A stretch of DNA of 20,152 bases from the NCBI GenBank assembly GCA_905250885.1, contig CAJNOQ010003484.1, positions 1-20,152 on the forward strand. Reading direction: 5' to 3'. Both the position numbers and the translations under genes were made by a program. Position 1 is the first letter of the stretch; each line of letters starts with the position of its first letter. The DNA is from Didymodactylos carnosus (Eukaryota; Rotifera; Eurotatoria; Philodinida; Philodinidae). Under the pieces are notes generated by a model. That model did no database searches and was not told where the DNA came from. It saw nothing but the letters and a program-made list of their open reading frames with translations. This document shows, piece by piece, positions 10,101 through 18,256 of this stretch.

Positions 10101-13100
10101 ACTTACCGTAGTAGAAGGTAAATTGAATGCTACAATATAAATTTTAAATGAACGATCGTTTGGACTACCCAAAAGTCGTGGAGCATGCAATTGAATTGCA
10201 CAATTTTCTGATGAAGGAGTGTATGTGGGATAATTCCTCGATAAAATACTTGCTGAGCGTTGAACATTTATTGATGACTCATTGTCACATGTATGCATTT
10301 GTATTTGTCCAGATATCGGTAAACATTGATATTCGGCATAAAGGTAAGTAGCACGCTTATTTGAACAATCTGCAACTGGTAACGGTGTAAAATGTATGAC
10401 ACACGCTGTTTGACCAGCACATACCCCGTATAAATATGTACGTTCTTCGAAACAATCATTACGTGAAAATGAACATACATCTGTTTCGCTCACACCCATA
10501 TCAATTTGTAACAGCGCAATGACAGAATTTCGCGGACAAGATAATGTACGCGTTTGTCCACTGCAAACCGTCTCAGTTTGTATTGGTCCAGCTACTACCA
10601 TATCTGGAGTAGATGTACTTCTCGTCGTAGACATTGTAGTAGGTCTTGTTGGCAAAGTCGTTATTTCAGTAGGTTTTTGAAAATACTGATAATATAATGC
10701 AAAACCACCTTGTTGCTGAAGTTGATTTTGAGTTTTATATGCAATTTGAACGGTTTCATTGGCATTACATGTTTCGAATAAGAGTTGTGTCTTTCTTGTA
10801 CCACAGAGTTTATTTTCAATTAATTGTCCATCACATTTATACGAAAATGTCAGATAATCGTTTGAACACGTACCAGAAGTACTATCTTCTGCTTCAATGT
10901 TCAACTCTATCAAATACATGTATAATATCAAATCAGAATTATCCTCTGGTCGAAGAGAAATATTGTCACATTGTGTTACTACATAAGACGGATAGGAGGG
11001 GCTTATGAATGTACCACCTAACATAGCCAATGTCGTCTGTTGCGTTGAACATATGTCTTGAGGAGGGTGTACAGTCAAATCTGGCATACATTCATATTCA
11101 ATATATAAGTATGTTGCGACACTTCCACACTCAGCTACCGTTACTGGTGTTAGAAATGGCATAGCACACGCTTGTTTACCAGCACATGTTCGATAAACAG
11201 AATCGGCTTGCATTACACAATCACCGTGTGTATAACCACACTTTGAACCTTTACCATGGAACGCTCGACGTATGACCAACACATAGTTGTTGATAGTACA
11301 CTGAATATTGTTTCCAAACAAGGATGTGAAATCGGGATAACAAAATGATTTTGTTTGCATTGGAGTTTGGATATACGGGTAGTAATCGGGCAACGGACCC
11401 TGTGTTGTGAGTGTGGGCTTTGTTGATGATATAGGTGGCGGTAGAGGACACGTGGTATCAATTGAACGCTCAATAAATTCAAAATATAACTTAAGTCCTT
11501 TTGATGTGGAATCACTCGATTTAATTAATTGTAAAGTCAAGGGTGAATGACACGTATTCAATAGAAAATTTGTATACGATTGCCCGCATGTTTCTTGTGT
11601 TAAGCCATCGTAAATCTGAATAAATTTATCTTTAACACAATTCTGTTGAAGTGAAGCGGTTAATTGCATATCAAGAATATAAATGTAAATATCTTGTTGA
11701 TCCGGTGGTTGAATAGTTATCGTACAATTGAGACCTGGCGGAGTGTTTGGATAATTCGGTGATAGAATAAACCCACGTTTAATCGGTTCGGCACTTGTTG
11801 GTGTTATTGTTGTGGTACTACCGCAAAAATCATATTGCGTAATATAGGGTACTGCATTCGGAACACAAACATAATCAATATGTAAATATGATGAACGACG
11901 ATTTTGACATGATGCTAAAGTTTTATCAAAATAATATACAATACACGAGGTTTTTCCACCACATATTTGTTGAGCTGTTGCACCATCACTAACAAAACAA
12001 TCATTCACATCATAGACACATGATTGTGCAGGGTCACTATCTGGATTTTTGGTAGCGTACATAGATGCTACAATATCAATTACGTATCCAGCCGGACATT
12101 TCAATTGCATAAATTGACCTGGGCAAATATCATACAATGTTGTTTGTGTAACGCCTAAAGAAAGTCAGAGTTCTATGATGCACTTAGAAGTTTTAGATCC
12201 AATTACCTAAATAGCAATAACCCCATTGTTTATCCACATCAAAATTTTCTGTTAATGAACACCATGAGTCGGTTGATCCACCGATTGTGGGTGCTGTCTC
12301 CGGTGGTAAGCAAGCACTTTGTAAGAGGTTTAGATGGAGGAACGGAAATGTACAGTACTGCATGGATCCATTGGTTGTTCCACCATATGTTTGAACTAAA
12401 AAAATAGTTAGAATCAATCCAGACCTTCTTGACGAAGATAGAATGAGCTGTAAACATTTAGTTCATAGAGTAACTTAACCTACTTAAAATGCTTGGTGGT
12501 AGTTTGGATGTTGTCGGTGGTGGCCCTTTTGTCGATGTTGTTGTACTGAAACCGGTAGGTGCACAAGCCCAGTTACTAGGTACATCAATTGTTTGGAAGT
12601 ATAACTTGAAACCACGATATCCAAGTGCTTGTCTATTTGATGTAAATTCAATTTTAACTTTATCTGAACAACTAGTTAATATCCGTTGTGGCTGCTGTAA
12701 ACCACATAGCGTTAAACCATCATTACCGTCATTTAATGTCAGTGAAGCGTCGTTACAATTACCATTTATATCTTCTGATTCGAGAAACACATCGACAATA
12801 TATATTTCCCATACTTTGTCTGGAGTTGTTTGTATTGTTTTACTACAACGTCTTGTTTGTAAACCTAACTGAGGAAATTGTGGAGATGTAATGATCCCTC
12901 GATTAATAGCTAGCGTCTCCGTGAGAGATGTAGAACAGATATCAATTGATGATTCACCATTATTCAGTTGAGCAGGGATACACTGATAATCAATATTTAG
13001 GTAATCAGCATCAGCATTATTGCACAGTATCAATTGTTTCGGAATAATATAATCAACTAAACATGTGTGAGTACATGATAAGGATAAGCCGGCTTCCTGT

Positions 13101-16100
13101 TGGCAATGACTATTATCGGGTGCTTCACATTGCCCGGTACCTGTTACACCATAATATGAATGATAAATCGATACAACATAGTTTGATGGGCAAGACATTT
13201 TTCCTATTGAACCGCGACATAAGAATACTGGTAATATTGGTGATAATTGGGAATCTACAGCCCATGGTGGTAACACAGATGGATCTTCAGTTGTCGTTGA
13301 TAAATTTGGAAATAATGAATGACCAGCATGACAAAAAATATCCAGTGCCTTATCAACTTCTTCAAAATATAGTTTAAAACCTTTATAAAAGGAATTGCCA
13401 ACTGATGGTGCGTAATACTGAATGTAAATTTCCGTGGCACATAAGGTTTGTAATACTAGTTTTCTTGTTCCACAATACATATATGAAATATCATTTGCAT
13501 TGTTTATAATTAAATAATCTGTTGGACAAACATCACGTAAACCGTAGCGTATATGATCTTCTGCATTGATAAACAATGACGAGGGCGATCGATGTATAAT
13601 CAAATCAGCTGATTTAGCCAGTGATTGAGATTCTATACAGAAAATGTTAAACAATTATAGAAGATGAATCAAGACATGACACTTACCATCATTATTAGTC
13701 GTTCTAAAATTACCGCTTGATATTGCCATTTCATTGATCCAAATTTTTAATGCTTTCTCTCTCATTGGTATAATTACTAAAATAAAATGCGAGATTAGAT
13801 GCATAATAACTGGCTGTGAATATGTGTACATACCACGTTTGCATTCAGGGGTGACTGTTTGATATTTCGGAAAACCAGGACTTACTAACAGACCATTGAA
13901 TCCGGTAATTATGTCTGATGATGCGCATATATCGTATGTAACTAAATCTGGTGTTAAACCTGTGAAAATTAGAATCAGATTTCGAGCAATTGTTAATAAT
14001 AAAAGAAATACAAACAAACCTTTATTTGGTATGCATTGATAAATAACATGCATATAATCGGCGTATAAATCTTGACAATGTGCTAATTTTCGCTTTACGG
14101 TAAATGGTAAATAACAGATAGGATCATCATGTTGACATGTTGTTATTGTACTTGAGGCATCTTGTATACAATCGCCCTGTTGAAACTGACATGCGTCTGT
14201 TGGTGATTTTTTAACACCAAAAAATGCATCAATAATAATAAATGTATAACCAAATGGACATGTGAATGTTGGTTTATCACCAAAACAAATAACAGCATCT
14301 GTTTCACTTAATGCGCCAAGAAATTGTGTAGGAGATATTGTTGGTATTGTAGGAGTTATATATGTGACATCTGTGGGTTTTGTGGGCGGTGGATCTGTCT
14401 TGCCACAATGATCGGCTGGCCGTTGTTCTGTTTCAATGTACAATTGTACACCATAATGTAATACTGGATTAATATCAATGATATAATAACTAATAGCAAC
14501 TTCATTTGAACAACTTGAATAAATCAATTCGCTATAAAATACATCACAGAATACCTCCTGATCATCACCATCAATTATTGTCAAATGATTTTTTTTACAA
14601 TCTAGATTAAGGTCACTGAGACTTACATCTAACGAATAAATATGTATTATTTTACCAACGTCCGTTTTTAAATGATATGTACAATTTTCATCTTCAGTTG
14701 GAAACGGATAATTGTTCGATTGAAATTCTCCGTTTTTCGAGATGTTAATAGAAATTGGACCATTTGTACATAACTGATTATCTGTTAATAATGGCGCGTT
14801 GTCAGGTATACACTGATAGGATACCAACTGATATGTTGCTTCTTGATTGGAACAAGTAGGAATGATTTTGTTACCATAATAACTGACTGTACACGATTTT
14901 CCACAAGACAAAGTGGATTCGGCTGTTATGGAACAATGTGTAGCCGAGTTAAAGGCTTCACATTCATTTGACGGTACAACAGCATACAATATAGTATGAA
15001 TGGCTATAAGATAATTTGTTGGACAAGAAATAATTTTAAATTGACCTAAAGAAATAAAAGAGCAAATATAAGAAAAAAACAAAGAAACATTTAACAGATT
15101 ATTTATACATACCTTTACATAACTGTACATCAATTTTTGGCGATGCAATACCTAATTGGGCATAGATAGGCGCTGTTGTTGTCATATGTGGCGTTGTTGA
15201 AAACGGTATTGTCATTGGTGTTGTTGATAACGGTGCGGGTGTCACAGTTACTTGAGGACAATTGATATTTGATGGTCTATCGATAATTTCAAAATATAAT
15301 CTCATGCCGCGATAACTGGTTGATGTTGTTGTTGCATAATATTGTATAAAAATCGTTGTAGAACATAATGTTGGATAAGTAAAACGTTTCATACTGCAAT
15401 GTCGATGGTTAGCTACACTATCAACTACTAACACATGATCTTTCTGACAATTTTGTGATGGTGATGAACCAATGTACAAATCAGTTAACCATAATTGAAT
15501 TAATTTATTATCCGGTACGTGTATGGCTCGTAAACATTCATTTGTTGTTGTTTGAAATTGTGTCGGATAACCTGGACTAGTAATGATACCATGATCACTA
15601 GTAATATCTCCAGTCTGACAAACGTCATAGACTTTCGATGTATCTTGCATAATGATAGGTACACATTGGTATTCAATATGTAAATAATTACTTAATTTAT
15701 TTTCGCATGTTGGTAAGTTCTTTTTACTAGCAAATACTATACATGTAACACCATCTGTCAAACATGTTATACTAGAAATGGCATCAGCAATACAATCACC
15801 CGTTGAATAAACACACGAACCTGATCCTTGATGATCAACACCATTAAAAGCATCAACAATTATAATAGCATAATTATTCGGACAACGTAACGTTTGTTGT
15901 GAAGTAGCACATACATTTAATATTTGAATTTGTTCAACATTTTGAGATAAGATGAAAGGAATAGCACAGAGAAAAATGTTTATGAATATCAAGAAATGAT
16001 AGTCAAATTCCATTAAAATGCTGGGAAAACTATTTAATACGCTTTATTCGCATTCATTTAATTTAGAGAGTAAGCACAATGAAGAACAAAATATTATGTT

Positions 16101-17781
16101 TTGTTTGCTTATATTCAAGTGATAACACTTATAATTATCTCTCATACAATTTGTCATCGTCAGCAGTTTACACAAGAAAATGAAGAAAAAAAATATTATG
16201 CTATTTTCGTTCGACATAGCTCACTTTAAGAAGTACAAAAAGTATCCTAAAATGATATCTTTATCATGCAGAAAGAAATAGATTTGTTTTTAATTTAAAA
16301 GAGGAAACAAACAGTCATACAAAAATGAGATAACTTATGACGTTATAAGGTATAGAATAAATATTTAATTTTGAAATCATTTTGTTTTAAAACAATTATA
16401 AATTAGAGTTATAACCAGTTTTAAATAAATTGTAGTATTAGTTCACTCATCTTCTATAAAAAATTGTTCGCACTAAAAAATCTTATATATATATTTCATG
16501 GGGAAATTTTAGTAGATACCACGGCGCGTACACTCGTGAACATCGTGTGACGAAATGTGAGCGCAGGTGAACATCGTTAAATGGTGCGTCAGAATGTTTA
16601 GAACGAATTTTATTATAAAACGTAGCACTTCATATTAATGTACGTGTAATTTTTTCATGCAGTTCTTTTCTATACACGTTTATCCACAAGTGAAAATGTT
16701 TCGATTAGTTAAGATTGACCTGCAACTGTGTTTGTACGGATAGGTGGAAAATCCCAGAATTTTTTAAGTAAAATTCTTACGACGGTTCGCCCGCGATCGC
16801 GCGTGAAAATCTTTTCACGCGTGAGATATGGTGAAAATTAATTGGCAAGCATAAGTACAAAATTTATTCTACATTCTCCGATGTCAACCTGGCTCAATGA
16901 TAACGTTACAGATTTGCAATTTATTGTACTTTGATTCGATTCTAAATTTTAGGAAATATATACCTTGAAAGCCACAATTGTTTCATGTGTGACAACACAT
17001 GAACATTGTTCACTTGTATAGACGAGCGCAGATTTTTCATGTAACTTTTTCCGCTAAAATTTTCTTGAAGTATCTGCGCGCGTGTACATAAATGAACAAT
17101 TCTCACGCATGGACACGCATTTGATGTTGCAAGTGTACGACCCCAAAGTCGTGAAACTTGCTGTCTTTATCTATACAATTTCATAAAAGTCCAAGATGAC
17201 ATTTCACGATCTCTCATGTGTAAAAAGTCGATAAAATTTCCCCATGCGATATATATAACTGACGTATCGAGCAATATACTTACCGTGAATAGAACTGTTT
17301 GATTAGATGCCATGATCTCAATTAGTACTTTCTGTAGAGTTTAAAAGTTATAAGATCAACATGTCTCATTAATTTACACATTTCAAAGAACAATCGTTCA
17401 TAAAACAAAACAATACCTTCTTGTTCTTTAATCAATTTTTTTAATTGTTCAGCTCGTTCAAGATAAGATGTAATTCTTTCTCTATAAGCCATCCGTTTTC
17501 GATCATCGTTTGAGGTAAATGCTGAATGATAAAAATAAAGCTATGTAATATGTAAAATGACTTCTTTCAATTTTTACTTTTAACTACTGATAATAACATC
17601 CTCACGCCTATAATAAGAAATGAGAGGAGTATTAAATGAAAAATATTTTATTCTAAACTGTATTACCTTCGGTATAACAATTTAATGCCTCAGCATAACG
17701 TTTTTCTCCATCCAGTTGATCAGCTCGCTTCAACAACTCAATAGCTGCCGTATCTGATGCTGCTGTTAATGGACTATTCAT
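6482..17781 (-). CDS. MITD1: MITD1 (MIT-domain ESCRT-III partner), six exons with a 10.3-kb third intron
   Basis: Exons on the minus strand are 17781-17667, 17607-17578, 17521-17417, 7100-6964, 6902-6816 and 6766-6482. They sum to 759 nt (252 aa); human MITD1 has 249 aa. MITD1 binds ESCRT-III tails through its N-terminal MIT helices and membranes through its phospholipase-D-like C-terminal domain, acting in abscission at cytokinesis. Residues 1-83 are the MIT domain, with [18 protein letters not shown] followed by [11 protein letters not shown]. The C-terminal domain has [33 protein letters not shown] and [14 protein letters not shown]. Each splice join keeps the frame, including the G|CA join across the giant intron. 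The neighbouring introns are 49-61 bp. The whole lectin/CUB receptor gene lies inside intron 3 on the same strand. An acceptor (CTTAG) ends 11 nt upstream of the ATG. The identification is strong; the joining of the two halves into one mRNA is inferred. Confidence 0.88.
7286..8051. mobile_element. Foldback element with about 293-bp inverted arms
   Basis: The left arm 7286-7578 is the reverse complement of the right arm 7759-8051 at over 90% identity by eye; landmarks are AAATAGAGAGC at the outer ends and AGGAATCT at the inner ends. The spacer is 180 bp and shows no gene. No target duplication was found and no transposase is encoded; a 68-codon frame inside the left arm matches nothing I know. 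It lies in intron 3 of MITD1, between MITD1 exon 4 and the 3' end of the nested receptor gene. Its right arm contains candidate AATAAA signals for that gene. The small divergence between arms suggests a younger insertion than the 1225-1970 repeat. Class is uncertain. Confidence 0.88.
8062..8067 (-). terminator. Candidate polyadenylation signal of the lectin/CUB receptor gene
   Basis: AATAAA on the minus strand about 230 nt past the stop at 8297, just outside the foldback arm. A second copy lies inside the arm at 8015-8020. I saw no nearer match. Weak evidence. Confidence 0.3.
8074..8087. repeat. Perfect 14-bp palindrome
   Basis: AAACGTTAACGTTT, a perfect dyad lying 22 bp outside the foldback right arm, in the presumed 3' UTR of the receptor gene. 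Function unknown; it may be chance. Confidence 0.6.
8297..9667 (-). CDS. Receptor exon 8: end of CUB 7, lectin 8, CUB 8, stalk, membrane helix, tail
   Basis: Residues 1844-2299. CUB 7 is completed here (to about 1914, ending [10 protein letters not shown]). Lectin 8 spans about 1943-2031, closing with FQYQCIP. CUB 8 (about 2046-2173) starts in the usual way with ISTPNYP but reads YETLNG where the other seven CUBs have a cysteine, so its second disulphide pair looks broken. The stalk is rich in Thr, Ser and Pro, as in mucin-like O-glycosylated linkers. The helix runs from [11 protein letters not shown] to LLGVVL and is followed by HRK, a stop-transfer signal that puts the tail in the cytoplasm. 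The tail holds one NPLY. It stops at TAA. Confidence 0.88.
   Translation of the reverse strand, partial: VSGGQGSQCDDVNDAYVDLYDDFDKKIRLCGNLHTRYIFETCSSTISIRFKDVSKQISVKYKGFNIYFEAVDRNPQDCSGITIVPPVLSIPLDIYDQTVCSSYGRGTVTMQCTENHGLLFLHSYQYSTSKPDECQINDQLCRYPSEQPQTLCRGQTMCTYTFVHQPYPPSFGCSVASPDLINFQYQCIPNILMQTPEYNIAVLCQDSTISFEKGFISTPNYPAFSYGKNCKIRIRLSNEDTTDLRYLRLYLLDLSIRQSPSVINQDMIPCYDSVTYGDLNTNNTLCGEIDEQKFLYETLNGILEIDFNTKTVLPTDDTLLLRGALFFFYVRKVAAPSTTYSPPPTTIETIEQTSTESPKNKHITAIIIGVVVGLCVVIILLGVVLHRKGLLFNVKKSSPDVHYQQNTVQIQDPARSSLAPTPFVMKEGLRPTSLENPLYSKQTLHFHNHPNGTTDA
8297..16013 (-). CDS. Giant SUEL-lectin/CUB repeat transmembrane receptor, eight exons, nested in MITD1
   Basis: Exons are 16013-15113, 15045-14020, 13959-13834, 13776-13687, 13632-12484, 12395-12207, 12154-10107 and 9667-8297. 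They sum to exactly 6,900 nt with every join in frame, giving 2,299 aa. The order is a signal peptide (about 1-23), then eight pairs of a galactose-binding SUEL-type lectin domain and a CUB domain. One fibronectin-II-like module (about 1112-1158) lies between pairs 4 and 5. A Thr/Pro stalk (about 2176-2203), a transmembrane helix (about 2205-2228) and a 70-residue cytoplasmic tail with NPLY (2279-2282) follow. SUEL lectins bind rhamnose or galactose sugars and CUB domains bind proteins or calcium, so a surface glycan- and ligand-binding receptor is inferred. No enzyme domain is seen. The first six introns are phase 1 and the last is phase 0. I know no named orthologue with this layout. Confidence 0.85.
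9668..10106 (-). other. Intron 7 of the receptor gene, 439 bp, phase 0
   Basis: The donor ACG then GTAAGT is at 10107/10106, and the acceptor CTTATCTAG ends at 9668. It splits CUB 7. It is the longest intron of this gene (the others are 52-88 bp) and the only one in phase 0. I see no gene or repeat inside. Confidence 0.85.
10107..12154 (-). CDS. Receptor exon 7: lectin-CUB pairs 5 and 6, lectin 7, first part of CUB 7
   Basis: Residues 1161-1843 in one 2,048-nt exon. Lectin 5 is about 1171-1259 ([19 protein letters not shown]) and CUB 5 about 1271-1388 ([18 protein letters not shown]). After a Pro/Thr linker come lectin 6 (about 1432-1518) and CUB 6 (about 1529-1652, with GTFISPSYP). A second Thr-rich linker (1657-1676) leads to lectin 7 (about 1691-1773) and CUB 7 from 1783. 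The three pairs without an internal intron contrast with the four introns that interrupt pairs 2 and 3, suggesting that this block duplicated separately or lost introns. Confidence 0.88.
12207..12395 (-). CDS. Receptor exon 6: fibronectin type II-like module on a symmetric phase 1-1 exon
   Basis: Residues 1098-1160. The order of conserved positions follows the FN2 pattern: CTFPF (1112-1116), a cysteine at 1126, WC (1142-1143), NF (1148-1149) and WGYC (1155-1158), so four cysteines in the FN2 arrangement. Two differences are seen: the aromatic usually placed after PF is His (1118), and the spacing between the second Cys and WC is 15 instead of about 8-10. FN2 modules bind collagen or gelatin, and in some lectins are adjacent to sugar-binding domains. 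A kringle is less likely because too few cysteines are present. Confidence 0.72.
12484..13959 (-). CDS. Receptor exons 3-5: CUB 3 split over three exons, pair 4, linker
   Basis: Exon 3 (13959-13834) starts CUB 3 at residue 643 with LLVSPGFP. Exon 4 (13776-13687, 90 nt) adds 30 residues including [11 protein letters not shown]. Exon 5 (13632-12484) finishes CUB 3 (to about 807, ending [10 protein letters not shown]) and holds lectin 4 (about 853-934), CUB 4 (about 946-1062, GIITSPQFP to [10 protein letters not shown]) and a Thr/Pro-rich linker. CUB 3 is longer than its sisters by a Ser-rich insert (about 705-735) at the exon 4/5 junction. The exon 5 donor is GTAGGT at 12483; the nearby GTTAAG would break the frame. 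Confidence 0.83.
14020..15045 (-). CDS. Receptor exon 2: lectin 2, CUB 2, linker, lectin 3
   Basis: Residues 301-642. Lectin 2 starts at the end of exon 1 and closes with YQCIP (377-381). CUB 2 is about 393-505 ([15 protein letters not shown]). The linker 515-545 is rich in Pro and Thr. Lectin 3 is about 554-640 (IDAFFGV, IYQCIP). The exon is bounded by GT-AG introns of 67 and 60 bp, both phase 1. Confidence 0.88.
15113..16013 (-). CDS. Receptor exon 1: signal peptide, lectin 1, CUB 1, mucin-like linker
   Basis: Residues 1-300. The hydrophobic stretch [15 protein letters not shown] followed by LSQN fits a cleaved signal peptide (cleavage about 23/24). Lectin 1 (about 35-118) has IIVDAFNGV and [12 protein letters not shown] 1 (about 132-244) has GIITSPGYP and [12 protein letters not shown] Thr/Pro linker (252-283) follows. 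This is the first ATG after a candidate splice acceptor (TTTTCCCAG, ending at 16021), and no upstream coding is seen. Confidence 0.88.
16014..16496 (-). promoter_or_regulatory. 5' flank of the nested receptor gene
   Basis: AT-rich non-coding DNA between the receptor ATG and the terminal-inverted-repeat element. On the minus strand TTTTCCCAG ends at 16021, seven bases before the ATG, and could be a spliced-leader acceptor. The AT-rich GTATTAAATAG just upstream is not convincing as a TATA box. I see nothing else definite. Confidence 0.35.
16800..16821. repeat. Perfect hairpin, 10-bp arms and 2-nt centre
   Basis: CGCGTGAAAA, then TC, then TTTTCACGCG. It lies near the middle of the terminal-inverted-repeat element and stands out by its CpG content. 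Confidence 0.85.
16982..17003. repeat. Perfect hairpin, 9-bp arms and 4-nt loop
   Basis: TTCATGTGT, loop GACA, ACACATGAA. It lies inside the terminal-inverted-repeat element and shares the CATGTG/CACATG vocabulary seen along the element. Confidence 0.8.
17417..17781 (-). CDS. MITD1: MITD1 exons 1-3, MIT domain
   Basis: Exon 1 (17781-17667) encodes the start [10 protein letters not shown] and the first MIT helices up to ALNCYTE. Exon 2 is only 30 nt (17607-17578), encoding [10 protein letters not shown]. Exon 3 (17521-17417) encodes the third helix with [18 protein letters not shown]. Introns 1 and 2 are 59 and 56 bp. After exon 3 no coding sequence of this family appears until 7100, and the exon 3 donor leaves phase 1, matching exon 4. 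Confidence 0.9.
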
Positions 17782-18256
17782 TTTTCAAAATCTAAGTAAA
17801 GTTTAGAATGAAAATTAAATTGACTGTTAAATACACGTACCATAGACTAAAGACATTTAATTGGGCGTTCAATTTGAAATATTAAGTTCGACATTCACCA
17901 AATCAAAAATGATAATTTTCGAAAAAAACATCGATTTTGCAAAAGTGCATGACAATATAGTCCCAAGTGTCCTTTCTCCAATGCACCTATTTTTATTCAC
18001 TTCGCAACGTATTTAAGTGGTGTTTCACAAAGATTTTCTGACATCCTATGGAAATGTAGATATCATATGTTTTAGCGGTTAGAGAAATGGTACTGTGAAA
18101 AAAACATTAACATACACATATGAATATACAGCACATGTATGAGCATATATGTATCGGAATCTTCATGGTCGAAAACCTATAGAACTTCACTCTTAAGAGT
18201 TGTTGCATGAGAGGTACGACCTCACATATTCAGTAATCGTTTCAGACCATTTTTTT
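17782..18256. other. 5' flank of MITD1
   Basis: On the minus strand an acceptor-like CTTAG ends at 17792, 11 nt before the MITD1 ATG. The rest is AT-rich with no gene recognised; it should contain the MITD1 promoter or outron. Confidence 0.4.

Larger units (their letters stand above)
16497..17246. mobile_element. 750-bp non-autonomous element with 15-bp perfect terminal inverted repeats
   Basis: The left end CATGGGGAAATTTTA (16497-16511) is matched exactly by its reverse complement at 17232-17246. Both ends are flanked by AT-repeat DNA, so a target duplication (perhaps TA or longer AT) cannot be told from the repeat. The body is richer in GC and CpG than its surroundings, with repeated GTGAACAT-like words, and contains perfect small hairpins at 16800-16821 and 16982-17003. 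There is no open frame for a transposase. It sits in intron 3 of MITD1 upstream of the nested gene. A MITE is the simplest reading; the superfamily is not clear. Confidence 0.65.
7101..17416 (-). other. Giant intron 3 of MITD1, containing another complete gene
   Basis: The donor is GAAG then GTATTG at 17417/17416, and the acceptor is a T-rich tract ending TTTAG at 7101. Intron phase 1 agrees on both sides. From 3' to 5' it holds a foldback element (7286-8051), the lectin/CUB receptor gene (8297-16013) and a terminal-inverted-repeat element (16497-17246). Without these the intron would be a few hundred bases. Confidence 0.8.

Noticed and set aside
12207..12395. Kringle domain for exon 6
   Set aside because: Only four cysteines before the exon end, in FN2 order with CxxPF, WC and WGYC; a kringle needs six.
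12489..12872. Plus-strand frame of 127 codons
   Set aside because: Antisense to receptor exon 5, which has clear domain support on the minus strand.
12458..13654. Separate genes for each long minus-strand open frame in 8.3-16 kb
   Set aside because: The frames begin or end in the middle of CUB or lectin domains, and GT-AG introns join them in phase into one 6,900-nt coding sequence.
17417..17781. MIT exons as the start of another MIT protein such as VPS4
   Set aside because: No ATPase or other partner exon follows, whereas the residues and intron phase continue exactly into the MITD1 C-terminal exons at 7100.
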